DNA of 64,000 nt. Source: CBDHFN01 sp965262605 (lineage in GTDB: Bacteria; Pseudomonadota; Alphaproteobacteria; JASGCL01). Positions 8,599 through 16,281 of this stretch are shown in pieces. The notes below the pieces were generated by a model that saw only the letters and a program-made list of their open reading frames with translations, was not told the origin of the DNA and did no database searches. The stretch lies in NCBI GenBank assembly GCA_965262605.1, contig CBDHFN010000002.1:248001-312000 (forward strand), in the 5' to 3' direction. Each line of letters starts with the position of its first letter. Position 1 is the stretch's first letter. The position numbers and the translations under genes are program-made.

Positions 8599-9813
8599 TT
8601 ATCTATCAATTTCACCAAAAACAACATCAAAAGCCCCCAAAATCGCCACAGAATCGGCTAACATATGCCCTTTGCAGACAAAATCCATGGCTTGCAAATG
8701 ATGAAAGCCGGGGGCGCGAATCTTGCATTTATAAGGTTTATTCGTATCATCAGATATAATAAATACGCCAAATTCGCCTTTGGGAGCTTCAACGGCGGTG
8801 TATGTTTCGCCCGCTGGCACCTTAAACCCTTCGGTATATAATTTGAAATGGTGAATCATGGCTTCCATAGATAATTTCATATTGCCGCGTCTGGGCGGTG
8901 AAAATTTACTATCCACTAATAAAACTTCACCCGCAGGCATTTTTGCAATAGCTTGCTTGATTATTTTCAGCGATTCGCGCATTTCGGCAACGCGCACCAA
9001 ATACCGCGAATAGCAATCACCATGTTTGCCAATTGGAATATCAAAATCCATTTCACTATACACATCATATGGCGCAGATTTCCGTATATCCCAAGCAACG
9101 CCCGATGCGCGCAACACTGGACCACTCATGCCCCAAGCCATCGCTTCATCAGCCGTAATAACACCAATATCCACGCATCGTTGCTTGAAAATGCGGTTTT
9201 CAGTCAGCAAACTTTCCATATCATTTAAGAATTTTGGAAATTGTTCTGCCCAAGCCAAAATTTGTTCCGCCATGCCATCGGGCATATCTTGATGCACGCC
9301 ACCCACGCGGTAATAATTCGCGTGCAAGCGCGCCCCGCAAACGCCTTCGTAAAATTCCATTAATTTTTCACGCTCTTCAAACGCCCAAAGCATCGGAGTC
9401 ATCGCGCCAACATCCATTGCCAAAGCTGGCACATTTAATAAATGATTTAAAATCCGTGAAATTTCGGCAAATAAAACGCGAATATATTGCCCACGCAATG
9501 GGGGCTTAATGCCCAATAATTTTTCAACCCCCAAAACAAACGCATGTTCTTGATTCATGGGGGCGACATAATCTAACCTATCAAAATAGGGTATCGCTTG
9601 TAAATATGTTTTATGCTCAATTAATTTTTCAGTGCCACGATGCAATAACCCAATATGCGGGTCAAGCCGTTCAATAACTTCGCCGTCCATTTCGGTTATC
9701 ATGCGCAAAACGCCGTGCGCGGCGGGGTGTTGCGGTCCAAAATTCAAGGTTAATGTCTTGATAGTTGGGTCTTTATGCGTGGTTGGTTTAATATTAGTTT
9801 CAACAGAAGTCAT
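8599..9813 (-). CDS. nuoD: NADH-quinone oxidoreductase subunit D
   Basis: The 49-kDa subunit of respiratory complex I, part of the peripheral arm at the quinone site. The 404-residue sequence contains FGPQHPAAHGVLR, the quinone-pocket region HIGLLHRGTEKL and the C-terminal DPVFGEIDR-like ending (VVFGEIDR). It is the last of nuoA-B-C-D, read on the minus strand; its start overlaps the nuoC stop by one base. No nuoE follows, so the complex I genes are split in this genome. Confidence 0.96.
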   Translation of the reverse strand: MTSVETNIKPTTHKDPTIKTLTLNFGPQHPAAHGVLRMITEMDGEVIERLDPHIGLLHRGTEKLIEHKTYLQAIPYFDRLDYVAPMNQEHAFVLGVEKLLGIKPPLRGQYIRVLFAEISRILNHLLNVPALAMDVGAMTPMLWAFEEREKLMEFYEGVCGARLHANYYRVGGVHQDMPDGMAEQILAWAEQFPKFLNDMESLLTENRIFKQRCVDIGVITADEAMAWGMSGPVLRASGVAWDIRKSAPYDVYSEMDFDIPIGKHGDCYSRYLVRVAEMRESLKIIKQAIAKMPAGEVLLVDSKFSPPRRGNMKLSMEAMIHHFKLYTEGFKVPAGETYTAVEAPKGEFGVFIISDDTNKPYKCKIRAPGFHHLQAMDFVCKGHMLADSVAILGAFDVVFGEIDR

Positions 9814-10394
9814 TATTTTGTCGCCTTTTCATCACCGGGGTAGTTTGGTTTTTCGCCCTTCCATGGCGATAAAAAATCAAATTGACGAAAATCTTGGGGT
9901 AAATCAACGGGTTTATATAAAACTTTTTGTTTATCCGCATCATAATAAGTTTCCACAAAACCACTTAATGGAAAATCCTTACGCAATGGGTGACCCGAAA
10001 ATCCATAATCGGTTAAAATGCGCCGTAAATCAGGGTGATTGTCAAAAAATACGCCATACATATCCCAAATTTCCCGTTCGCACCAATTGGCATTGGGGTA
10101 AATTTCACAAATTGACGGCACAGCCGAATCTTCATCGGTGCGAAATTGCACCCGCACCCGATGGTTTTCTTGATAATTTAGCACCATATAAACAAGCCGA
10201 AATCTAGGCGCTTGGCTTGGTTCATCAACCGCGGTAATTTCCACCAATCCCTTGTAATTGTTATTTTTAAGAATTTCGCAAATCGCCATGATATTTTTTG
10301 CTTGGGTGTTAATTACCAATTCGCCCAAGGAATCAGTTATTTCCACGCCTAAATTTGCCAAAATATTGGTTAATTTTTCAATTTGATTATTCAT
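9813..10394 (-). CDS. nuoC: NADH-quinone oxidoreductase subunit C
   Basis: The 30-kDa subunit of complex I, beside NuoD in the peripheral arm. The chosen start (MNNQIEKLTNIL) gives 193 residues, a normal length, and overlaps the nuoB stop by four bases; a longer reading frame upstream lies inside nuoB and is not needed. The family signature ERE(I)WDMYGVFFDNHPDLRR is followed by LTDYGFSGHPLRKDFPLSGF. Confidence 0.95.
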   Translation of the reverse strand: MNNQIEKLTNILANLGVEITDSLGELVINTQAKNIMAICEILKNNNYKGLVEITAVDEPSQAPRFRLVYMVLNYQENHRVRVQFRTDEDSAVPSICEIYPNANWCEREIWDMYGVFFDNHPDLRRILTDYGFSGHPLRKDFPLSGFVETYYDADKQKVLYKPVDLPQDFRQFDFLSPWKGEKPNYPGDEKATK

Positions 10395-10918
10395 CGGTAA
10401 ATTGTCCCTTGTTTGCGAATTTTGCGTTGTAATTGCAAAATACCATAAATTAACGCTTCGGCAGTTGGCGGGCAACCGGGCACATAAACATCAACGGGCA
10501 CAATTTTATCGCAACCACGCACCACCGAATAAGAATAATGATAATAACCACCACCATTGGCGCAACTTCCCATGGAAATTACCCATCTTGGTTCCGCCAT
10601 TTGATCATATACTTTGCGAAGCGCTGGCGCCATTTTATTGGTTAAAGTTCCCGCCACAATCATCACATCGGATTGTCTTGGCGACCCACGCGGCACCACG
10701 CCAAATCGGTCTAAGTCATATCTTGGCATATAGGCATGAATCATTTCAACCGCACAACAGGCTAAACCAAAAGTCATGGGCCATAACGAACCCGTGCGCG
10801 CCCAATTTACCAATTTATCCATGCTTGCCACAACGAAACCGCGCTCAGCCATTTCATCATTAACCAAGTGCATTATTTGGTCTTGGTAAGTTAAATCAGT
10901 GTTTTTTATTTGTTCCAT
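10391..10918 (-). CDS. nuoB: NADH-quinone oxidoreductase subunit B
   Basis: Subunit that binds the terminal [4Fe-4S] cluster N2 of complex I. The 175-residue sequence has the tandem cysteine motif FGLACCAVEM and the later ligands in MGSCANGGGYY and YVPGCPP. It starts 30 bp after nuoA and overlaps nuoC by four bases. Confidence 0.97.
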   Translation of the reverse strand: MEQIKNTDLTYQDQIMHLVNDEMAERGFVVASMDKLVNWARTGSLWPMTFGLACCAVEMIHAYMPRYDLDRFGVVPRGSPRQSDVMIVAGTLTNKMAPALRKVYDQMAEPRWVISMGSCANGGGYYHYSYSVVRGCDKIVPVDVYVPGCPPTAEALIYGILQLQRKIRKQGTIYR

Positions 10919-10948
10919 AATTTTTCCTAAATTAAAATATGAATATTA

Positions 10949-11314
10949 TCAATCCCAATCAAGCGCGCCCTTGCGCCATTCATAGATAAAACCGATGGTT
11001 AAGACGCCCAAAAATATCATCATTGACCAAAAACCATATAAACCAATTTTACCCAAAGACACAGCCCATGGGAATAAAAATGCAACTTCTAAATCAAAAA
11101 TAATGAATAAAATAGACACAAGATAAAACCGAACATCAAATCGCCCGCGGGCATCTTGAAATGGTTCAAACCCACATTCATATGGCGAGTTTTTTTCATT
11201 ATCCGGTTGTTGTTTGCCCAAAATTCGCGATAAGACAAGCATGGCAACCGACATCGCCACGGCAACAATAAAAAATATTAAAATTGGTATGTATTCAAAA
11301 ATATATATGTCCAT
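10949..11314 (-). CDS. nuoA: NADH-quinone oxidoreductase subunit A
   Basis: A 121-residue membrane subunit of complex I with three transmembrane helices. The loop with NSPYECGFEPFQDARGRFDVRF is the family signature, and the Cys in it is the one involved in the active/deactive transition of the enzyme. It is the first gene of the minus-strand nuoABCD unit; the 114 bp upstream is shared with the divergent tRNA-Ala gene. Confidence 0.96.
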   Translation of the reverse strand: MDIYIFEYIPILIFFIVAVAMSVAMLVLSRILGKQQPDNEKNSPYECGFEPFQDARGRFDVRFYLVSILFIIFDLEVAFLFPWAVSLGKIGLYGFWSMMIFLGVLTIGFIYEWRKGALDWD

Positions 11315-11428
11315 AGTTTATAATTAGCATAATTTATTAACTTGTAAAGAAAAAAATGAAAATAAATTAACCAATGAAAAAAATGCTTGCATAGGAAATT
11401 AATTTAGTTTATACGAATATTAATCAAA

Positions 11429-11504
<76 letters not shown>

Positions 11505-11630
11505 TTATTGCTCACGAATCTATATATAACTCGTGGTGGTTCATAAGTCAACAACTTTTTTTAGAGAGGTTTTTTGGCTTATTTTATGCTTTTAGCAAAA
11601 AATAACTAATTAAAAATTTAAAATAAAAAA

Positions 11631-11656
11631 CCCAAGATTGGCGTCTTGGGCTTTTC
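11631..11656. terminator. bidirectional intrinsic terminator
   Basis: CCCAAGA and TCTTGGG pair around a six-base loop. On the plus strand CTTTTCT follows; on the minus strand TTTTTTATTTT follows, which is the stronger run. It shields the tRNA and nuo region from transcription within the ICE, and the reverse. Confidence 0.8.
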
Positions 11657-11661
11657 TGGAA

Positions 11662-11707
11662 TGCTATAAAATAAGCAACCCTCATAAAATTATATGGGTA
11701 TTATAGC
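11662..11707. promoter_or_regulatory. long imperfect inverted repeat before the replication gene
   Basis: GCTATAA and TTATAGC form the outer arms and ACCC…GGGT with AT-rich flanks the inner arms. The element lies 90 bp before the replication initiator start, where an operator or an origin sequence would be expected. The 11505-11794 interval holds no gene. Confidence 0.4.
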
Positions 11708-11794
11708 AAACGGCGAAGTATTGTCAAGTGTTTTTTTGCATTTTGTCGGTATTTTTTTGCTTAAATTTGCCTTTCTTCTTTAATGGAGAAAACA

Positions 11795-12973
11795 ATGACT
11801 ATAACGCCCAGCCGTTCTGACGGCAATTCATGCACAGAGACGCAATTATCTTTGTTTAACTTTAACGATAGGACATTAATGCAACGGGCATTATCATGGC
11901 ATATTTTTAAAATTGATTGTTTGGGTAAATCTAAACAATTAATCGTTGGTGCATATTTATTACAAAATATTATCAACAACGGCGGGCAACTGCGAATAGC
12001 TATTGATTATATTGTTAAGGTTACGGGTTTTTCTAAGGCAACAATAGTTAGGGCTATAAATTCGTTAATAGACAATAATATGATTATTTTGGTTAATGGT
12101 GATTATTTTTGTAATATTAATTGTTATATTGCCACGAATAAGGCTAAAAAAATAATTAATGATTATTATGAATTGGCTGATTCGGTTGATTCTTTAAAGA
12201 GTCACATTAAAGAAAATTTAAATTATAAATATAATAATAAATCAGTAGTATCAGGACAAGGCGATAATACTGATTTTATTATTTCACAAGAAAGATTAAT
12301 AAAAACCACGATTGACGATTGCCCAGAAATTCAAGAAGCAATCCAAATCATGCCGATAGACGATATGGCGCAAGAATTAGGTATTAAGCAAGCTGATTTG
12401 ACGCGCGCGATGGTGCATAACCCGAAATTATCGTTATTATGCTTAATTTCGGTTTATTGGTATAATAAATTTGGCAGCCGTAAAATTGAAAAGCCAAGCG
12501 CATTTTTTGCGTGGCTTCGGTGGAAAGCAACCAAAGCCCAGCAACAAGAATTTTTAATAAAAGGCTTTAATTGCTTTAATTTGCGCGAGGATTTAAATCA
12601 ATACAGGGAGGCAAGAAAACTAAAAGATATTGATAATAAAAATAATGACCATCATAAAATTTGCGCATTAACCGCGCCCGATGATATTCGCCAATTTGTG
12701 CAGGATTCGCCGCCGCCGTTGGACGCGCGGATTGCAAGACAATTTAGATTAATAAAATCCCAATTTTTATATAATTTAGGCATTGATAAATCAAAGAAAT
12801 TCCATGAAATAAAACCCTTGGGCATGGTTAATGGTTGCTTGATTTTACGCGCCAGTGCCGATGAAATTTTAATATTTTCTAGAATTTATCAAGAATTTTT
12901 GCATAAATTTCAATCAGAAAACAAACAAATTAAATCTATTAAATTCATTAAAACAGGAGGAAAAAATGACTAA
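11795..12973 (+). CDS. plasmid-type replication initiator
   Basis: A 392-residue protein. Residues about 60-115 form a winged helix-turn-helix (VIKVTGFSKATIVRAINSL-like; here IVKVTGFSKATIVRAIN), as in plasmid replication proteins. The last 80 residues (QFRLIKSQFLYNLGID … GCLILRASADEILIFSRIY) resemble the DnaA N-terminal domain, which recruits helicase. I infer that it starts autonomous replication of the excised ICE. The start at 11795 is set by GGAG six bases upstream; an ATG at 11783 would overlap that ribosome site. It heads the left-arm operon. Confidence 0.6.
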   Translation: MTITPSRSDGNSCTETQLSLFNFNDRTLMQRALSWHIFKIDCLGKSKQLIVGAYLLQNIINNGGQLRIAIDYIVKVTGFSKATIVRAINSLIDNNMIILVNGDYFCNINCYIATNKAKKIINDYYELADSVDSLKSHIKENLNYKYNNKSVVSGQGDNTDFIISQERLIKTTIDDCPEIQEAIQIMPIDDMAQELGIKQADLTRAMVHNPKLSLLCLISVYWYNKFGSRKIEKPSAFFAWLRWKATKAQQQEFLIKGFNCFNLREDLNQYREARKLKDIDNKNNDHHKICALTAPDDIRQFVQDSPPPLDARIARQFRLIKSQFLYNLGIDKSKKFHEIKPLGMVNGCLILRASADEILIFSRIYQEFLHKFQSENKQIKSIKFIKTGGKND

Positions 12974-13127
12974 AATTAAACTGAACAAAGAAAAACAAAA
13001 TGAAATGCAAAATCATTTTAAGCAGGCGATTAAAGCGATTGCTAAAAACCCGCGGGTTGCTAAAAAACATTTGCGCGATGCAATTAATATTATTTATGAA
13101 CATGGAGAAATTAATGCTAAATATTAA
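12966..13127 (+). CDS. small basic hypothetical protein (53 aa)
   Basis: A short gene with an excellent ribosome site (AGGAGG, five bases before ATG). The sequence begins MTKIKLNKEKQNEMQ, is rich in lysine and asparagine and is predicted mostly helical. It overlaps the replication gene end by eight bases and the next gene by 14 bases, which supports translational coupling. Function unknown; a replication accessory or copy-control role would fit its position. Confidence 0.6.
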   Translation: MTKIKLNKEKQNEMQNHFKQAIKAIAKNPRVAKKHLRDAINIIYEHGEINAKY

Positions 13128-13302
13128 ATTTACTTACGACTTATTAAAGTTTTGCTTGGGTTATTCAAATTTTGAGCAAAAAATTAATGATAGTATTGTT
13201 AAAATTCATAAAATTGATGAACAATTACCGACTTTAATTCAAAATATTAAGGAATTAAAGCAAGAATTACTTGATTTAAAACAGGAGAAAAACAATGAAT
13301 AA
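13114..13302 (+). CDS. small coiled-coil hypothetical protein (62 aa)
   Basis: The start MLNIKFTYDLLKF at 13114 follows GGAG by seven bases; a longer frame from 13000 runs through the previous gene and is rejected. The C-terminal half (PTLIQNIKELKQELLDLKQE) has heptad-spaced leucines and isoleucines and should form a coiled coil. It overlaps the next gene by eight bases. No known family recognised. Confidence 0.6.
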   Translation: MLNIKFTYDLLKFCLGYSNFEQKINDSIVKIHKIDEQLPTLIQNIKELKQELLDLKQEKNNE

Positions 13303-13579
13303 TTTTTTTACAAACATATTATTAATAATTATAACGATATTATTATTTTTAATATTTTCAATTTTGCTCTTTCAAATTCAAATAACCGAACAATATTTTG
13401 AATTTTTTGAGAAGTTAGTAGGCGAATTTTTTGATTATGTGGTTGTTATAGTAATGCTTTATATTGGCATTACTATATTATTATCATTAAATATCAGCCC
13501 TTTAATGAATTTCAAATTTAATTTTAAAATTTGTAATTTATTAAATAAAATTACAAATTTTAGTAAACAAAGGAATTGA
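13295..13579 (+). CDS. small membrane protein, plus strand (94 aa)
   Basis: Begins ATG at 13295 after GGAG, overlapping the previous stop. Two strongly hydrophobic segments (residues about 8-28 and 47-66) predict two transmembrane helices. Its last 39 bases are antisense to the end of the convergent gene 13541-13786, which also encodes a membrane protein. Function unknown. Confidence 0.55.
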   Translation: MNNFFTNILLIIITILLFLIFSILLFQIQITEQYFEFFEKLVGEFFDYVVVIVMLYIGITILLSLNISPLMNFKFNFKICNLLNKITNFSKQRN

Positions 13580-13786
13580 ATTATGTTGAGTGCAAGTATT
13601 CCATTTAAAATAAATGATAGAACCAATAATTATTATTGTTCCAATAATGCTAACAATAATAATTTTTTGTATCGGGTGCGATTCAAAATAAATTTTCAAT
13701 TTATGCCTAATAATAGCTATGGCAGTAATAATGGATGCAAACATTATCACAACTATAATGACCATATCAAATTTATCATTCAACAT
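13541..13786 (-). CDS. small membrane protein, minus strand (81 aa)
   Basis: The start MLNDKFDMVIIVVIMF has a clear AGGAG seven bases upstream on the minus strand, which makes it more credible than the plus-strand frame over the same bases. Two hydrophobic segments (about 9-26 and 42-61) predict two transmembrane helices with a basic loop between. It converges on and overlaps 13295-13579. Function unknown; possibilities are entry exclusion, inhibition of another plasmid, or a toxin. Confidence 0.55.
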   Translation of the reverse strand: MLNDKFDMVIIVVIMFASIITAIAIIRHKLKIYFESHPIQKIIIVSIIGTIIIIGSIIYFKWNTCTQHNSIPLFTKICNFI

Positions 13787-13823
13787 CAGAATTCTCCTAT
13801 GTGTTTAAGTGTTGTAGGGGAAA

Positions 13824-13854
13824 GCGGGCGGGGTTCTGGTAAAATCCCGTCCGC
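13824..13854. promoter_or_regulatory. GC-rich hairpin between divergent small genes
   Basis: GCGGGCGGGG (13824-13833) pairs with TCCCGTCCGC (13845-13854), ten pairs including G-T pairs, in otherwise very AT-rich DNA. No T-run follows on either strand, so it is not a standard terminator. It lies 38 bp before the minus-strand gene and 72 bp before the plus-strand gene at 13927. Confidence 0.5.
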
Positions 13855-13926
13855 AACTAAAAAACACAATAACATTATAAAATTTCAAATTCAAGCCAGC
13901 ATTGTAAAACAGAAAGGAACAAGGTA

Positions 13927-14208
13927 ATGAGTGAAAAACAAAGTAAATTAATGCGCGAGCAAAAGAGATTTATTGAATTAACTAAAGGTTATGGTTATTT
14001 AAAAGCTTTTGCTTTAAGGCATGGCTATAACTATAACACTTTACGCAATTTGCGGTCGGTGAAGTATAACTTGCCATTTTCTATTGAAAAAATTCAAGAA
14101 ATGAATAATAAAATTATTGCCGAAAAGAAAAACGCAAGTGATGATATGTATATGAAATTAAAACAAATTTCAATTTTTGATTTTTGTGAAAATCCAAACT
14201 CAAATTGA
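13927..14208 (+). CDS. hypothetical protein (93 aa), possible HTH
   Basis: AAAGGAACAAGG precedes the ATG. The basic N-terminal half (GYGYLKAFALRHGYNYNTLRN) could form a helix-turn-helix, suggesting DNA binding. The stop is three bases from the end of the convergent recombinase gene. Not a recognised family; a small regulator or excision factor is possible but unproven. Confidence 0.5.
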   Translation: MSEKQSKLMREQKRFIELTKGYGYLKAFALRHGYNYNTLRNLRSVKYNLPFSIEKIQEMNNKIIAEKKNASDDMYMKLKQISIFDFCENPNSN

Positions 14209-14211
14209 TTT

Positions 14212-15816
14212 TTAAGGGTTTTTTGTAATTACTTTGTAATTATTTTTTATCAGTAAATAAAAATCAATATATTTAGGTTTGTCTTTAAATAAAATTTTAA
14301 TGTCCAGCCCACTGCGTCCAATTTTTGGTTTTAATATTATTTTATCAATAAAACATTTAAAAATTGCAGAAATTTGTTTGGTAATAGTTAAATCAACATA
14401 TTCCGTATTTATATTTTCAAGTGATTTTGTTGTTATTTCTTTTAAATATAATTTATTTTTTGGCTTTTCGTTTATAGATTGATTTAATTTTATTATATTT
14501 GCTTTAATTTTAGTAATTTTATTGTTTAATGAGTTTATTTGCGCTTCTAAATATGAATTATTATCAGATTTTAAAAAAATCTGATATGTTTTATCAAGGT
14601 CTGATTGTGTAGTAGCTAAATTGTCATTTTGTTTTTTTATGTTATTTTCAATGTTGTTAAAATATGCTATTATTTTTGTGTGAATCGCGCCAATTTTTAA
14701 GTTAAATTCATTTTGAATTTGATATACAACTTCATGAATTAAATCTCGTTCACGAATACCGCGTGTAGAATTACAGCCTTTGTGCATTCGTCCTGATGAA
14801 CATACATAACGCGAATCGTTGGCGATGGTAAAATGTGAATCGCATACAGCACAATTTATTAAATATGTTAATGGGTGCACTAACCTATTTTGTTTATTTG
14901 ATTTTATATTTTTAGGGATTTGTTTTTCTTTTTTGTCATTTAATAATTTGTATTGAACTAAATTCCATAATTCATTATCTATAATTTGCAAATGGGGAAC
15001 AAATTCCTTAATCCATTCGTGTTCAGGTCGCAAAACATTTTTTGACTTGCCAGTTATTGGGTTTGTTTTGCGCATGGTTCGGTTGTATAATAAAACCCCA
15101 CGATATAAATCGCAACATAAAATGCCTTCGCGTCGTTCATAGTTAGAAAACAAGCTATTAACCCGCCAGTGCATACCATCGTCCGGAGGCGGTATTGCGC
15201 TTAAATTAAGTTTTTTACAAATACTAGATAATGAAGTGCCGTTTGCATATTCATTGAAAATCCATTGAATTATTTTTGCTTGTTCAGGTATAATTTTGCG
15301 GAATCCACGGTGAACATGCCCCCGTTCATCTATTACAGGTGCAAGGGCATATCCATACCTAATACTAGACATTCTACCTTCTTTTGCCCGCGCAATTAAA
15401 CCCCGTGCGGTTTTTTGCTTCAGATTTTTTAAAAATAATGCATTCATAGTGCCTTGCAAACCAATATGTAAATCGCCAATTTCACCCTCATTGACGGATA
15501 TAATTTTAATGTCCAAATATTGACAAATTTCATATAGAGTTCCCATTGCCGATATTTTGCGATGCAATCGGTCAATTGATTCAACAATTATAAATTTAAC
15601 TTTATTTTCAATATTGCTGATAAAATCAAGCATATTATTATACCCTAACCTATTTACTGAATCTGCGCCCGATTGTGCTTTGTCATAAAATTCATTTATA
15701 GTATTTGCATCAGGGTATTGTTTTAAAATAAATTCATTACATAAATTTAACTGGTCTTGAACCGATAAATTATTTTGATTATCAGTGCTATAACGCGCAT
15801 ATATAACTATATTCAT
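14212..15816 (-). CDS. large serine recombinase (ICE integrase)
   Basis: A 534-residue site-specific recombinase. Residues 1-150 are the resolvase-type catalytic domain with nucleophile Ser10 in YARYST and the arginines of ESIDRLHRK; 151-290 is the recombinase DNA-binding domain; a zinc ribbon has Cys 322, 325, 339 and 348; a long coiled coil (about 370-440) follows, as in phiC31-like integrases. It is the only integrase found in the ICE, so it probably joins attP to the tRNA-Ala site. A GAGG ribosome site precedes ATG, and six tandem 10-bp repeats lie 75 bp upstream. Confidence 0.9.
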   Translation of the reverse strand: MNIVIYARYSTDNQNNLSVQDQLNLCNEFILKQYPDANTINEFYDKAQSGADSVNRLGYNNMLDFISNIENKVKFIIVESIDRLHRKISAMGTLYEICQYLDIKIISVNEGEIGDLHIGLQGTMNALFLKNLKQKTARGLIARAKEGRMSSIRYGYALAPVIDERGHVHRGFRKIIPEQAKIIQWIFNEYANGTSLSSICKKLNLSAIPPPDDGMHWRVNSLFSNYERREGILCCDLYRGVLLYNRTMRKTNPITGKSKNVLRPEHEWIKEFVPHLQIIDNELWNLVQYKLLNDKKEKQIPKNIKSNKQNRLVHPLTYLINCAVCDSHFTIANDSRYVCSSGRMHKGCNSTRGIRERDLIHEVVYQIQNEFNLKIGAIHTKIIAYFNNIENNIKKQNDNLATTQSDLDKTYQIFLKSDNNSYLEAQINSLNNKITKIKANIIKLNQSINEKPKNKLYLKEITTKSLENINTEYVDLTITKQISAIFKCFIDKIILKPKIGRSGLDIKILFKDKPKYIDFYLLIKNNYKVITKNP

Positions 15817-15880
15817 AATTTTATTTCCTCATTTATCAAATGTATTATTGGGATTCTATTTAATTTCAATATTTATTTTG

Positions 15881-15950
15881 TGTTTATACTTTTTTATACT
15901 TTTTTATACTTTTTTATACTTTTTTATACTTTTTTATACTTTTTTATACT
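15881..15950. repeat. 10-bp tandem repeat, six perfect copies plus one imperfect
   Basis: TTTTTATACT is repeated perfectly six times from 15891 to 15950, with TGTTTATACT just before. On the minus strand each unit reads AGTATAAAAA and offers a TATAAA -10-like box. The unit is close to one helical turn and lies in the promoter region of the recombinase gene. Confidence 0.9.
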
Positions 15951-15970
15951 TTTTTTTATTTTGTCTATTA

Positions 15971-16152
15971 TGGCAAGATATGCCAATGTGCGCACATTGA
16001 CTCTTGCTATTTTCAATGAAAATAGGAAATTCGCATAAATGCTCAATTCTGATATTCACTCACGATGAATAAATTAGGGTGCAAGCACCTAGATAAATAC
16101 CTTGCCCTTGATAATAATATTTGAGACAGACAATAATTAATAATTATTGTCT
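15971..16152. other. cluster of four inverted repeats (gene-free region)
   Basis: TGGCA/TGCCA at 15971-15985; a perfect 16-bp palindrome CAATGTGCGCACATTG at 15984-15999; CTATTTTC/GAAAATAG at 16007-16025; and a 25-bp palindrome with 12-bp arms at 16128-16152. They lie in the 465-bp gap between the relaxase end and the recombinase start. Such a density is typical of origins of transfer, origins of replication or recombinase accessory sites. No gene is visible here. Confidence 0.6.
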
Positions 16153-16281
16153 ATTAAATTTATGCAAAAAGTAGCACAAGCGAGTTAAGGTGCAGTTTGA
16201 GGAAGTAATCGCGCGAGTAGTAATAGTAAATTTGTTTTTATCGCGTTAAAATCGCATTAAAACGGCGAATTGCAATTTTAT

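Noticed and set aside
10402..10863. Plus-strand frame of 153 codons over nuoB
   Set aside because: It is a shadow of the highly conserved nuoB gene on the other strand.
13583..13927. Plus-strand frame of 114 codons opposite the small membrane gene
   Set aside because: Its sequence is Asn- and Tyr-rich without domain character, has no ribosome site, and is antisense to a frame with AGGAG and two membrane helices.
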